Numbered from the stretch's first letter, positions 11,905-24,618 are shown. The stretch is 64,000 nt of DNA from Anniella stebbinsi (GCA_029215795.1 JARDYH010000005.1:33486001-33550000); one strand, 5' to 3'. Notes: generated by a model from the sequence alone, not told the origin. Numbers and translations are program-made.

Positions 11905-13395
11905 GCCAACCAGCCTAAAGCATCTACACTCTTATCCAAAGGTCCTTGAGTGGGTGGTTGTGGGCCAGCTCCAGACACTCTTGGATGAGATGGTTATCTG
12001 GATCTATTTCAGTCGGGTTTCAGGCCAGGCTTTGGTATGGAAACAGCCTTGGTCGCCCTATATGATGACCTATGTCAGGAGAAAGACGGGAAATGTGACT
12101 CTGTTAATTCTCCTTGATCTCTCAGCGGCTTTCGATACCATTGACCATGGTATCCTTCTGGGGCAACTGTCTGAGTTGGGAGTGGGAGGTACTGCATTGC
12201 AGTGGTTCCGCTCCTACTTGGTGGGTCAGCTCCAGAAGGAGATGCTTGAGGAACATTGCTCTGCCCTGTGGATTCTCCAGTATGGGGTTCCTCTGGGATC
12301 AGTTTTGTCCCCCATGCTGTTCTTCATGAAACCGTTGAGTGTGGTCATCAGAGTTTTTGAGTGCATTTTAATCAGTATGCTGATGACATGCAGCTCTTCT
12401 TCTCTTTCTCATCTTCATCAGGTGAGGCTGTAGATGTGCTGAACTGGTGCCTGGCTGTGACAATGGACTGGATGTGAGCTAATAAACTGAAACTCAATCC
12501 AGACAAGACTGAGATGCTGTCAGTAGGTGGCTCTTCTGACCGGATGGAGGGTGTTCAACCTATTCTGGAATGGGTTACACTCTCCCTGAAGGAGCAAGTT
12601 CATAGCTTGGGGTTTCTCCTAGAACCATCTCTGTCACTTGAGGCTTAGGTGGCCTCAGTGGCACAGGATGCCTTCTACCAACTTTGGTTACTGGCCCAGC
12701 TACACTCCTATCTAGACAGGGATAACTTGGCTTCAGATGTCTATGCTCTGGTAACCTACTAGTTAGATCACTGAAATGCACTCTACATGGGGCTGCCTTT
12801 GAAGATGGTTCAGAAACTACAGCTTGTGTAAAATGTGGCATCCAGATTGATAACGGGGACCAGGACGTTTGAACATAAAAGACAGACTCTGGCCTGTTTG
12901 CATTGGCTACCTGTATGTTTCTGAGCACAATTCAAAGTGCTGGTTCTAACCTATAAAGCCTTACATGACTGGGGACCACAATATCTGACGGGACGTCTCT
13001 CCTGACATGAACCTACCCGTATACTACGCTCAACAACTAAGGTCCTGCTCTGGGTGCATACTCTGAGGATGGCAATAAGGAAGAAGCCTTCTCACTGGTG
13101 GCCCCCCAATTATGGAATGCCAACATCGTTATCTTTTCGGTGCCAGGGCAAGACTTTTCTCCCAGGCATTTAGCAGCATATGTTGAATTGATCCTTAGAT
13201 ATAACTTTAGTTTTGGCTGAGAGCTCAAAGTTGTTTTAAATGTATGTTGTCTTTGTATGCTTTCTGTTTTATGCTTTTAAATTTTGTATATCAATTTTTA
13301 ATGTTTTAATATTTTAATCTTTTGTAAACTACCCAGAGAGGCTATGGAGTGGTATAGTGATGTAATAAATAATAATAATTAATAATAATTAAGAC
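11905..13395 (+). mobile_element. L2-clade LINE fragment, decayed RT to 3' tail
   Basis: An open stretch 11894-12433 carries RT text [12 protein letters not shown] and G-V-P-L-G-S. The Y-A-D-D box at 12376-12387 lies in another frame, so a frameshift falls between. Further stops follow (for example the in-frame TGA near 12477). The 3' end has the L2 phrase 'ggagtggtatagtgatgtaa' and an (AAT)n tail. The copy is older than the one at 3.3 kb. Confidence 0.9.
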
Positions 13396-15194
13396 TTGCT
13401 CTATCCCTTGTTGGAGCAGCATACAGGCAAACCTGTCTGGCTTCCAGCCCTAGCACCCCTTGGAATTTTACACAGTGCTGTTGTATTAATTCCTTTTCCT
13501 GAAACCTGAGCTTGCTGAAAACACACACAGAAAACAATCCTTAAGTAAACCCTGCAACCCAGGCCTCACGATGCTAAGTCTCAGCAGAGCCAGAAACAAG
13601 TCTATATCCCAATTGGCAATGAAGCTATGGCTCCTGTTACCACTGATGCAGCTGCCCCCACCCCATCACCATTGCTTGGGCAAGTGTTCCAGTACCAACC
13701 AGTCCAGCTCCCATCCTGGCAGCTGGCCAGTTTTCCTTTGAGGGGGCTTGGCTCCATACACTCATCCAGGGTAGAATTCTGGACTTACTTTGTCCATCTA
13801 AGGATAATATTTCCATCTGCTCAACTGGGACCAATTACCATTTGGCCGCTCCTCCACAAATTGTATTCTATCAGCAGCAATTCCTCCTGGTTGCAGTGGT
13901 GCACGTAGGTCACTTTAGCCTCAGGACTGGAATGATCCTATTGTGGGCTGGCAGGGGGAGGTGGCTCTGCAGATGGAAAAAAGTAGCAAGCCAGACATAC
14001 TGTGCTTGCTCCCCACCCCCCATGTTCATTCTGCTGAGAGGGCCCTGGATGTCAGCCCCCAAGTGCTGGCCTGAGGGCACTCCTGCCTGGTTGAGCAGAT
14101 GGAGAAGTGAGACAGCTTGGCCAGGTCTATTGACTCAGGTGTGGCTAAGAGTAGCATTAACAGGGACCTGGCAACTCAGCTCAAATCTCTGCTTGGCCAT
14201 GAAGCCCACTGGCAAGTCACAATCCCCTCAAATTTTCATCATGGGACAGAATTGTATATATTGCCACATTCCTACTCTGTCTTTTCTCAAACTACTTTGC
14301 CAGTTGAGGTATCATCTGAAAGCTGAGAGGTAAAGTAACCCCTGCAAGCTTCCACCTTGGAGAAAAACCTGATATTCTCCTTCGTTCCTGGCAACAGTGC
14401 CAGGGGATAGTACCATTTTCTCTTGGAAGAACATGCATTAGTGCCCTACTTTCCAACCCTTCACAGATCAAAACAGGGACACTGTAGTCTTTCTCCAAAG
14501 ATCACTGCTTAATTGTCATTCTCCTGAACTGCATCCCATTTCATCTTGTTGAAGGCTCTTTTCAGCAGGATATCCCATATTAAGACACTGACCATACATT
14601 TTTTAAAAAAATGCACACACACAAGCAGCAGCAGCAACAACAACCCCCACAAATTCAGAAACATATTCAGCAACATATTCAACCTCTAGAGATTTGGGAC
14701 CCTCTAGAGCAGTTCTCAAGCTGTGGTCTATGGACCATTTGTAGTCCACAAGCAACTTTCAGGTGGTCTGTACTTAGTCTGCATTTTATTCATTCATTCA
14801 TTCATTCTAACCAGGGTTGCATTATCAACACTGACCTAAGGACAGTGATAGTCTGCTAATTTTAACATTTAAAATTTACCGGTTAAAGTGATTCTCTCAA
14901 CAGCCTGCCTTGGGTGCACTGTTTTCATAATGCAGCACTGGTTTTAATGGTGATGCTGGTGCTAGGGGAAAGAAAGGTGATTTTCTTTTCTCATATGTAC
15001 GGGGTGGGATTTTCATTCCTTGCTACTTTGCCTCCAAATACCGAGGAAGGAAGGACTGCTATACCTAACCTGAGGCCAAAGCTGGGAAACATTACAGCCA
15101 ATGTCACAGAACTTTGCTCACTAAATAAGCATATCCATCACATTGGGAAGGCTATTAAAATATGGCTATCAAAATATGCATAAGCTTTGATTTC
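13396..15194. other. Gene-free stretch
   Basis: Unique-looking, with (CAA)n-like sequence at 14625-14650 and (ATTC)n at 14798-14818. Open frames up to 163 codons (13842-14333) show no domain. Confidence 0.5.
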
Positions 15195-15440
15195 TAACAT
15201 AAGAATGTAAGAAGAGCCATGCTGGATCAGACCAAGGGTTCATCTAGTCCAGCACTCTGTTCACACTGTGGCCAACAAGCTGTCAACCAGGGCCAACAAA
15301 GCAGGACACGATGCAACAGCACCCTCCCACCCATGTTCCCCAGCAACTGGTGTATATAGGCTTACTGCCTCTACTACTGGAGGTAGCACATAGCCATCAG
15401 GACTAGTAGCCACTGATAGCCTTCTCCTCCATATTGATCC
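15195..15440 (-). mobile_element. CR1-like LINE 3' end
   Basis: The plus strand reads 'aagagccatgctggatcaga', the reverse complement of the CR1 3' end seen at 24.5 kb. The 3' terminal ATTCTTATG-type repeat is at 15195-15211. Non-coding remnant. Confidence 0.83.
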
Positions 15441-16099
15441 TCCTTCTAGAACAGAAAAAGTTGATTAAATAGTCTGCTGAGACCCCCCAGTAATTTTCAA
15501 GTGATCAATCAGGGACAAGTAGGGGGAGTTTGAGAACTTCTCTTCTAGAGATTTAACCTCTAACAACCTGGAGCTGAAATATCAAGAATGGCAACCCTAG
15601 TGCAAGTCCATGCATGCTAACGTTTTTAAAAAGCAACACCCCCCCATCTGCCCCAAATGAGGACCTCCTATGAAGAGCCATTAATTAGGGAAAGGCACCA
15701 CCTACTATTGTTTGGCACCTGCCCATGATAAACATGGGAAGCTTGCATGTCAGTACCTTTGTAGTCTCGGTAGTTATTATTCTAATCTTCCCTCCCATCT
15801 CAGACCTATTTGCATGCCCGGTAACCAACATGTTTCACATTAATAAAAAGGGCAAATATTGTCAGGCATAGCAAAGGGAAACAAAGACTCAATAATCAAT
15901 GTAAACATACACCGGTTAGCAACAACCTTTGAGAAGCACAAAACTGCAGGATTTGGGGAAGCAAGGATACATTCTCTATGGCATGAAGAATTTGATGAGC
16001 GTGACCACGCGGATGCTCTACAGCTGAATAGAACTTAAATGAAAAGGACAAGGATGCAGCTGAGGAAAGGGTGCAGCTGAGGAAGTGGTAGGTAGAGGA

Positions 16100-16270
16100 A
16101 GGGTGACCCTATGAAAAGGAGGATAGGGCTCCTGTATCTTTAACAGTTGTATAGAAAAGGGAATTTCCCCAAGTGCTGCATGCATTAAAATGACACCTGC
16201 TGTAACTCCCTTTTCAATACAACTGTCAAAGATACAGGAGCCCTGTCCTCCTTTCCATAGGGTCACCCTA
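16100..16270. mobile_element. hAT-like MITE, monomer
   Basis: 171-base palindromic copy (AGGGTGACCCTATGAAAAGG at the left, its complement at the right). The flanks GTAGAGG and GTAGAAG suggest a decayed target duplication. Confidence 0.82.
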
Positions 16271-18189
16271 GTAGAAGTCAGGGTCAAGGGGAGGAAATAG
16301 AGCAAAGGGATAGAAAGGGGGTTGTGATCTGGGATGGGATGTTGGGGTTATTTGCACACCCACTCAGCTGCAGCCCACCTTTACAGCCACATTTCCATAC
16401 ACATTCGTAGTACTGGTGGAGCATCTCTCTAGTCCATTATAAAATGTATTGTTAACATTCAAGTCCCTGTTCAGTGGCAAATCAAAATAAGCTCCACTGG
16501 TGAGTCAGTTCCTAAATGTTTATGAGTCTTGCTTGCTGTCTCCTGTGCCTTATGCTTTGCGCTTTCACCACATGTCTATGGGCATCTTGATCACACTACG
16601 TGCCACTTCTCGAGTTCCTTTTCTAAAGGTTTGGGTGTGATCTCATGAGTTATACCCTTGACCAAAGATGCCAGTAAATGCAGCATGAGAATAATCTGTG
16701 TCATGGACAGCAGCTACTGTAAGCACACAAGCCAGACAAGCGAAATGCAGTCAGGTATTTTATGTAACATGTGGTTTGGCCCTTTTTCCTTGGCCTTATG
16801 TGAGGGCTCCATCTATATTCCTCCAGAAGCTGTCCTCCTTGGCCCTTCTGTTCTTCAGCTCTGCAGATTTAGATATGGTGTGCCATCCTACATGTAAGGG
16901 ATACAGGATAAAGCAATGCAATGCAAGGTGGGAATGGCTGGCTCTGAGTGATTTGGGTATTTACCTCATGTTCACTGGCTATATTGGGAAAAGGAGCCAG
17001 TACTGTTCTGTGCACAGACTATCAGCGCCTCTCCAGGGATTCAAACAGGGGTCTTTCCCAACCCCTGAGATTCCAGGGACTGAAACTAGGTCCTACTGAA
17101 TACAAAGCACGTGTTCTGCCACAGCAGCCCAATATGCAATTAGTCTGGCCTCTGGCCCCTGTTTAAATCTTCCCTACACCAGCCACAAGGAAGAAATTAT
17201 CCTGGCAAACCGGATACCAAGGGGGCCGCTGGGGAAAGCTGATCAGCACACAGCACACTCTGTCTAACAGCCCTTTGTAACAGCTCCTAAAATGGAATCA
17301 AAGTCAGATGCATTATTGATGGGCCCTTGCATAAGCAAACCGATACCGTGGCACACATCAAGGCCTTCACAGCTGTTCTTAATAACAGGACCATCAGTTT
17401 AGGAGAAAGTTTCACATGAGAGCAGTGCTTTTTCATTTTAAATGCAGACTACTTTATCTTTGAGTCGGTGTGAACGTTCTTTTAAAGCATGACTTGAAAA
17501 CGTCACACAGGAGATATGAAAGTGATGCCCCAAATTTGCTTCTGCTTGCAGAGCCTCTGCTGTGTTTAAAACCAGAGTGATCTCACTACCTACTCTGGAG
17601 TATTCCCAGTGTTTGGATGACATGGAAAGGATCAGACCGTGCACAGCTCCAATCCTAAAGACTGTTGTGTTCTCTCTACATTCTTGAGCAGTCAGAAGTT
17701 CCTGGGGGAAGTGCTACAGGATTTGAGTTTTCTGTGGATTAGAGAGCACTGGACATATGAGGAGTTTTTGGAATACTGCTTTATTTGCAAACATAGAAGT
17801 AGAGCATAAATGCTGGCAAACAAACAGAGCTAGCCCCAGGCTCTGGGGGCCTTTGGCACAGTGGCCATTGTTGATGACTCCCTCAGACTACTGTGGCTTG
17901 AAACTGGTGTCCCCCATGAACCTCCTCAGCAGGCTTACTGTTAGGCATGGCATTTTTCTAGTGGGAGCTGACTCAGCTCTCATCAGAAGTGTACTGCCAT
18001 GTTAAATTATCCAGAATGCAATGTCCCGAATGTCCAAGGCTTTGCATTCTGGGAAATTTAACATGGCTGCTGTCTGATGCTGATTGGGAACCAAGCAATA
18101 GCTTGGCTTCCATCAGAAGAGTGCTACCGCTACTAGGTCAACTGGCTGGGATGGCAGCAGGAGCAACAGTGGCAGGTATCAGTCCTAGT
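16271..18189. other. Gene-free, low-repeat stretch
   Basis: The longest low-repeat part in the first third of the window. No coding evidence. 17240-17640 is a possible conserved non-coding block by appearance only. Confidence 0.4.
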
Positions 18190-18289
18190 GGGCCCTGTCA
18201 GGACTGATCTCTTCCGGCAGGCCTACCCAGTTGAATTTTAAGATGCCTTTTAATAATGTGTTAGTTTTATATGTTTTAATCAGTTATAT

Positions 18290-18321
<32 letters not shown>
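18190..18321 (+). mobile_element. L2 3' end with (GAT)n tail
   Basis: Encodes the last ORF2 residues of the L2 type (the 'ttccggcaggcctacccagt' phrase matches the end of the L2 at 5370), then a short 3'UTR and a (GAT)n tail at 18291-18321. Confidence 0.8.
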
Positions 18322-18390
18322 AGCCCTGGCACCATCCCAAGGGAAGGTGGTAGAATAGTTACACTATGGTAGCCATCTCATATCAGATTC

Positions 18391-18430
<40 letters not shown>

Positions 18431-18490
18431 TGAACCCTTGAGTTGCTAATGTGCGTGCGCTCTCTCTCTCTCTCTCTCACTCTCTCACAC
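18391..18490. repeat. (GA)n followed by (CT)n, self-complementary
   Basis: (AG)n at 18391-18427 and (CT)n at 18461-18479 lie 34 bases apart and can pair as a hairpin. A short (CA)n follows. Confidence 0.9.
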
Positions 18491-19792
18491 ACACACTCCC
18501 CTTAGCTGGGAGAGGTCATCTTCTCCCTCAACGTACGCAAGTGAGATCTCTAGTTTTGAAGACATCTTCTTTCAATTATTTGTCACTGCGGAACATCAAG
18601 GACTGTACAGCGCTATTAAGCAGCAATGTGCCTAAAAAGGCGTAATGGAGCACCAGAACATTTTATAGAATATTTTTTATTAAATGCTTATTATGTTAAA
18701 CAGTATATAAGTATTATAAATCAATCAATAAACAAACACGAACCTACATCTCTGCTCTGGATGTTTTTCCTAGTTTGTTACTGTTGCTATTTCAGTAGCA
18801 ATGTTTGTTCTTTTTAATTGGTAATTGTATTGATTATTGTTTTCTTTGGAGTACCGGAGACACTCATAGTAGAAATGCAGGATATTAATATTTTAAATAA
18901 TAAATGACAGGTAGAAAGGTCTGTTGATCTCACTGGGATTTCTTTCTGGGTGAGCATGTTTAAAATCTCCAGAGCGAACCCTATTGTTTGTGATCACCTT
19001 GCCTTTAGCTGACCCAAGACACAACAACACAGGTCGACCGCTACACATGGCATTCGATTACCTGAGCACTATTTTTAGATTCAAGTTGCAAGTCAGTTTA
19101 GTTGGACCAAACTGCCTTCTGAGTGTGCTAATCTTTAATACTGGGATATCAAACCCCTTTCAGTCTGAGGGCCGAATTCCATTTTGGGGAAACTCTTGGG
19201 GGTTGCATTCCAGTGATGGGCGGGATGAAGGCGAAAGGGGTGGAGCCGAAGGTGAAAGGGGCAGAGCTCAAATAAAAACAAAATAGACAGCTGCAATGTT
19301 TAATTCCAAATATAGTATAATGAGAGACAAATCAACTAAACAGAGATGCAGTCAGGCAGACCCTGGATCCCTGAGGGATGCAATAACTGTAAGAAGGATC
19401 TATATTTCTCATGAAGCAACTGGGAAAACAGTAATATGTGCATATTCCTTCATTTCTATCAAAGGTTTCAGCTTCCGCCTTTGTCAGTGGCAGTTATATT
19501 TGCAGAGCCCCCCCCCCCTCTGGTTAATACACACACACACATATGAAAGATAGAAAGACTAACAACAGAGTATTTAAAAGATATTTTTAAGATAAACATT
19601 TAAGCTTCCACCCCCTCAGTAGTAACTGTGCAGTTAAACACTCTGTTGTTAGTCTTTCTATCTTTCTTATACATTTTACCTCAAGACTGACTGCATTCAT
19701 ATTGGATCCAGAGCCTCCTTGTTGCCTTGCTGTCATGCCACTTTTCACTAGCCCCCCCCCTTTATAACCTAGCATGTATTAAAGCTCTTCCT
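18491..19792. other. Gene-free stretch
   Basis: Simple sequence and unique DNA. The words 'gttagtctttctatcttt' and 'gaaagatagaaagactaac' at 19544-19570 and 19645-19668 form an inverted repeat around a 75-base loop. Confidence 0.45.
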
Positions 19793-20497
19793 TAGGGTGA
19801 CCAGATTTTAAAAATCAAAATCCCGCCCCCCCCGCCCCCCCACCCAAAACAACCCCCCCACCAAGCCACCCCCCCAAAAAAAACCAGCCTGGACCTACCG
19901 CCGGGTTCCTCCGCCGCCCACGCGGGGTCCTCCGTCGCCGCCCGCGCAGAAGAGGCGGGAGAGGGCCGGATCCGGAAGTGACGTAACCAGCCCTCTCCCG
20001 TCTCTTCTGCGCGGCCTCTGGCCTTTCTGGGGCTTGTCGCGATGGCGACGAGCCCTGAGGAGCCCGGACGCCCGCACGGAAGAGGCGGGCGCGGGCGTCC
20101 GGGCTCCTCCGCCGCCTTCGCCGCCGCTGCCAGGCTCGTAAGGCCAGAAGCCGCGCGGAAAAGGCGGGAGAGGGCCGGTTACGTCACTTCCGGATCCGGC
20201 CCTCTCCTGCCTCTTCCGCGCGGCCTCTGGCCTTACGAGCCTGGCAGCGGCGGCGAAGGCGGCGGAGGAGCCCGGGAAGTGGCCGCCCCAGCAGGTAAGT
20301 GCCCCCCTTCGTGCTTACCTGCTGGGGCGGCCACTTCCCAGGCTCCTCCGCCGCCGGGTCTACCGTCGCTCCTTGCTTGCTGCCACCGCCGCGTGACCCC
20401 CCACCACCCCGGTTTGCCCCCCCGCCCCCCGGTTGGGCCGGTTTGCCCCTGGATTCCCGGTTAGGACCGGGAAATCCCGAGGCACCTGGTCAGCCTA
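19793..20497. mobile_element. CpG-rich palindromic DNA element
   Basis: 705 bases starting TAGGGTGACCAGAT and ending CACCTGGTCAGCCTA; TCTTCCT occurs on both flanks. The interior is made of long hairpins: arms of about 80 bases at roughly 20100-20275, and a second hairpin at about 20256-20362 with one mismatch in 42. It contains CCGGAAGTGACGTAAC (19972-19987) and its inverse at 20178-20193, and CAG/GTAAGT at 20292-20300 with its inverse at 20313-20321. The ends resemble the small hAT-like MITEs. Confidence 0.85.
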
Positions 20498-21304
20498 TCT
20501 TCCTGCCAGGAACTCAGCCTTAGGAGAGGCATTTCAACTTTTTAGAATGGGGACAAAACTGCACCAAAGCCAGGAATCCATCAAATGACTGATGGTCAAG
20601 GGAAAGGGGTTGGGACACCATGAAGGCCGGATTTGGCCCTCAGACCTGAGGTTATTCACCCTTGCTTTTATGGAACTAGGGGCATAGGAAGATGCTGTGC
20701 AGACATTTCCAAGGACTTCCAGGTATTCAGCCTTTATGGTTCCGTTCTGCACTTATGTATGAAACTGGCATGCATGCAGTAACACATCTATTCTGATATA
20801 ATCTAGACAGCTTCATAGAAGCCCCAAATGATGGCATTGCTAAATTAGGCCCCAGTGACTTGTGCCTTCTGCTCAGAAAGCTGAAAGCAATTCCCCAGGT
20901 GTATGAGGTCCTGAGGAGGTAAAGCACATGTCACTCTTTGCTATCAACACATTGCTATTTAAGGATGCTAATCCTCTTAAATCTCCAGCTTACCTGTTCT
21001 TAAAAAACAAACAAAAAAGGCATTGTCTGTGATTTTGCACTGGAAAGACTTACCAGAAGCCAAAGTGCTCTTGTGACTCTATAGCTCCTGCCCCACAGAA
21101 AGGGTTTATAGATGGTGTCCATCATAAAATAATGCCATAGCTGCTTGCTGGAAGCATTCAGACAAAGAAACACCTGCGTGTAATGTAAACTTAAAATGTT
21201 GTTTACCTTTTTGTTTTACTGGCAATCAGCAAGCTAGAAATGTAATGCAAAGATTCAAAAAGAAAATGAAGGCTGCAGTGCTAGGCAAAAGGAAGGAAGT
21301 CCCA
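20498..21304. other. Gene-free stretch
   Basis: Nothing recognisable between the CpG-rich element and the Harbinger-like element. Confidence 0.5.
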
Positions 21305-21848
21305 GGTCCCCTCCACAAGGATTCGCTTTTGCGCCTGGTTAAGTGATTATGCGCTTCATTGCTGAAGCACATTTATGCCTAATACCTCTGCACGAGAGGC
21401 AGGCAGGGAGAGGGGAGGGGGGAGGGGGAGGTAGGGCGGGCGGGCGCCTGTCTCTTTAAGGCAGGTCCCTGCGAGTTGTTATGCTGGAGAGCGAAGAAAC
21501 TGACGGGGCCATTGAATGAAACGGAGCAAGGGGGGGGGGAACAGGGCAAGAAAAAGGGAAAAGGGAGCTGGAAGACGGAGAGCGAGAGCGAGAGATCAGC
21601 GGGAGCCCGGTAGGAGCGGAGCCAGGAGCCGAGCGGGGGAGCCAGCAGCAGCAGCAGCAGCACTCGGGAGGCAGGGCGCCGGCTTCACATCCCGCCGCAA
21701 AATAAAACTCGCTATTTAACGCGCATTCGATAATGCGCACAATCGGAGGGATAGTGCGCCTCTACGCCCGATTTGCGCTCCCTCCTTGTAGAGGTAAATT
21801 TTTTTAAGCGCCTTGAAAGAGCTTTAAACCTCTCTTGTAGAGGCAGCC
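21305..21848. mobile_element. PIF/Harbinger-like MITE with GCGCATAATCG motifs
   Basis: Ends GGTCCCCTCCACAAGG and CTCTTGTAGAGGCAGCC, flanked by CCA on both sides. Carries ATTATGCGC / GCGCATTCGATAATGCGC motifs. Compared with the 355-base copies it has an extra GC-rich interior at about 21390-21700, including a GA-rich part and (GCA)n. Superfamily inferred from the 3-base duplication. Confidence 0.78.
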
Positions 21849-21874
21849 CCATTGAAATCAGTGCAAATGACTTC

Positions 21875-22370
21875 CAGCTGTCTATCCATCTCATTTATAC
21901 CCCACCCTCCCTGCAAAAAAACCCTCAGGGTAGTGTACACAAGGGTAGCATTCAGACGACACTTTAGACAACACAGGGGGGAAGAGGCAACACACAACGC
22001 ACACACAACTGACGGTACATTATTAAGCAACGGGGAAAAGCTGCTCCGTTGTATTGGAGCCCCGTTCTTATTATGAGGCTGGGAGTTTCAGCCATGCGAT
22101 GTGGGGAGGGGCAACATATTGTGTGTCGGGCACTCCAAAAATACCGTAACGTACCGTCAGCTGCCTCTTCCCCCCTCTGTTGTCTAAAATATCATCCGAA
22201 TGCTGCCATGGTTTCCTCCAACCATTTGGACATCACAACAAGCCTGTGAAGTAGGCTTGGCTGAGAGATATGAACTAGCCAAGGTTACCAATGACTAAAG
22301 AGGGATTTTAACCCATGTCTTCACCCATCAAAGACCAACTCTGTAACCACTACACCATGCTGCCTTTCAG
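21875..22370 (-). mobile_element. MIR-like CORE-SINE, split by a MITE
   Basis: The minus strand from 22370 reads a tRNA-like head (GGCAGCATGGTGTAGTGGTT) and a MIR-type core (the 'tgaagtaggcttggctgaga' region on the plus strand). The body resumes at 21943-21875 on the far side of the palindromic element 21944-22207. Confidence 0.65.
21944..22207. mobile_element. Palindromic MITE inserted in a SINE
   Basis: 264 bases with long terminal inverted repeats: GGTAGCATTCAGACGAC at the left matches GGCAGCATTCGGATGAT read from the right. The similarity continues through TTTAGACAACA and GGGGGGAAGAGGCA on both arms. No clear target duplication, so the superfamily is open. Confidence 0.75.
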
Positions 22371-24485
22371 GTGCTCCTACATGCCATTGAATATTTGTGC
22401 TTAACTGCATGGCTCAAAATTCTTTGCTGAGCAACAGAAAATGAATGTTGCTGTATTGATTGCATTATGCAAAGTAGCCTCCAGTATTTACAGGTGGTCT
22501 GTGCTGCAGCTCACTTCAGCTCAACCAAAAATTATGGCATGTTTTGCCTTGCGAGACTCACCACACCACAACTGTGCACTGCAACACTGCATCAGGAGCA
22601 CAAGGAGGCACATCTGGACAGTTTGAGATTGCCCACATCTGCTCTTTGGATGATCATATGATGTAGGGGCTGCACACAGATGCCATTAGCTAATGGGTAT
22701 CAGGTGCACCCAAAATGGAGACCTGAGGCCCAGATTCCCCCCTTCTCCCCACTGTAAGAATATTCTTGGAGGAGCACAGATTAAGTGAGATGAAGAACGT
22801 CATCAGATGAGTGCTTTATTGCACACTTGTTAAAGGATACTCATGGATTTTTGCGGGTCCTATTCACGAAGTCATTTGCCTTCTGTCCGTCTCCCGACCC
22901 TTCTAGCCTTTTTCCCATGATAAAAAAAGGACCAGTAAGTTCAAATTATTTTTAGAGATGGAACTTGCCGCTATCTCCTGCGGTGTGCAGGAGAAGCGGC
23001 CATGATGAAAACAGCCCTCTGAATGGGCCACATGCACGTTGTTTACTTCCTCTTTCCTCTCTAAGAAAGAGGAAGCATTGAGCACAAACGCAAGGGCGGA
23101 GAAGTGATGGTAGGGAAGCGTGATTTCCCTCTGCCTGATGGAGCTCTAAGTCTGTATTGGAATAACTTGTTTTCAATATACTGGGTGCAAATTTGGTCTT
23201 CTCATAGTCTAGTGCCAACAAAGTAAGTGAAAAGGGCAGAAGCCCAGAAGCAAATGAGGAAAAGGATGGGGAGCTAGGGGAACAGAAAAGGAAGGCTGGC
23301 CCCAAATTGCATGACATTGCTTTGTAACTCTCCCTGGAAACTGGGGTTGAAAGATGTCAAGGAACTAACTAACTAAACAGCAATAAGAGCAGGAGAGCAC
23401 ACTGCCTCTCTGGCACAATACAGTGCATAGTTATGCCACACTAAAGTTCTATTGAAATCAATGGCACTTAAGGACACAGAACTCTTTGATGGATTGTGGT
23501 CAGTGAGTTGTGTCATAACAGTAGGTAGCAGAATGATTTCAGGTAGTCCACTTACACCTGTTCCTGGAACCTGCCTCAGATGGGCAGGGCTGAGCCTCTT
23601 AAGAGAGCTAAGAGGGTGGGAGGATGAAAGCTACAGGGAGCTGAGAGAGAGAGGGAGGGAGAGGGGAGGGGAGAGGGAGAGAGAGTGGGAGGAGGGAGGG
23701 GGAGAGAGAGTGGGAGAGAGAGAGGGGGGAGGGGGAGAGAGAGGGGGGAGAGAGAGATGGGGGAGAGAGAGATGGGGAGAGAAGTCAGAGGAGTTTCTGT
23801 AGATGTAGTATAGAGATTTGTGCTGCACAAAACTTGATTGCTGCTATGCCAAGAGAAGTTGACATGAGAGCGACTGTCCTGTATTTTTCAAAGGGTTCAG
23901 TTTCGGTGGGTAGCATTTTACAAGAAGGGGACTGGTATTATTGCAGAACATGTTTAAGAAAAGAGAAAGATAAGCAGGCACGTTTGCACCACGAGACGGG
24001 CAAGAATGGCAAACAAATGGAGTTGCCACACCATTGTTTTACGGTAAAGAAAGCATTAGGCACAGGGAAGCCTTTTTTTTCTGGCACAGAGGGAGGAGCA
24101 GAAGGTTTGTAATGAAAACCAAATTGTATTTAATTGTTAGGTCTTTTGTAGCACATGAATGGAACTTTAGGTGGGGGAGTCTTGAGAACAAATTCTTGCT
24201 GCTAAGGAGCACATTTATAAAACAGTCTGTCCTTATCCAGTTCTCAGTAAAGCTGGCCACCTCCACTGCCAACTGCAATTAAAGGTTTCCCAAAGTCACT
24301 GTATAATCCAAAATGCTGGGAAAAAGGATTACATAATAATATCATAGATCAAATGGAATAACAATAGTTCCAGGAGGTCTGCATTTCAACACTAAAAAAA
24401 CCCAACCTCAACATTTTGCAGCTGCGAAATACAAGTTCATTTATCAGGGTTTATTATGGATATTAAGCACCTTTACACTATGTCC
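22371..24485. other. Gene-free stretch around the polypurine tract
   Basis: Apart from the GA-rich tract, unique-looking DNA. 116 codons open at 23452-23802 are mostly a translation of the GA repeat. Confidence 0.5.
23626..23790 (+). repeat. Long polypurine (GA-rich) tract
   Basis: About 165 bases almost purely G and A on the plus strand (GAGAGAGGGAGGG-type), with only scattered T. Such mirror-like tracts can form triplexes. Confidence 0.9.
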
Positions 24486-24584
24486 TGGTCGACAGCTGGT
24501 CCACCACTGTGTGAACAGAGTGCTGGACTAGATGGACCGTTGGTCTGATCCAGCAGGACTCTTCTTATGTTCTTATGTTCTTAC
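24486..24584 (+). mobile_element. CR1-like LINE 3' end with TTCTTATG repeats
   Basis: The forward-orientation CR1 terminus ('gtgctggactagatggaccg', 'tctgatccagcaggactctt') ends in three copies of TTCTTATG/TTCTTAC, the typical CR1 3' microsatellite. About 100 bases survive. Confidence 0.88.
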
Positions 24585-24618
24585 ATGTCTACTGAGAAAT
24601 AAGTTTTATTGAATTCAA

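Noticed and set aside
13842..14333. 163-codon open frame
   Set aside because: No motif, Trp-rich chance composition, and overlapping open frames in other phases.
20042..20464. 140-codon Ala/Gly/Pro/Arg-rich open frame in a CpG island-like stretch, possibly a first exon
   Set aside because: The whole CpG-rich stretch lies between element ends TAGGGTGACC and GGTCAGCCTA and consists of hairpins. The frame is a by-product of GC content.
23452..23802. 116-codon Arg/Glu/Gly-rich open frame
   Set aside because: It is the translation of the GA-rich simple tract.
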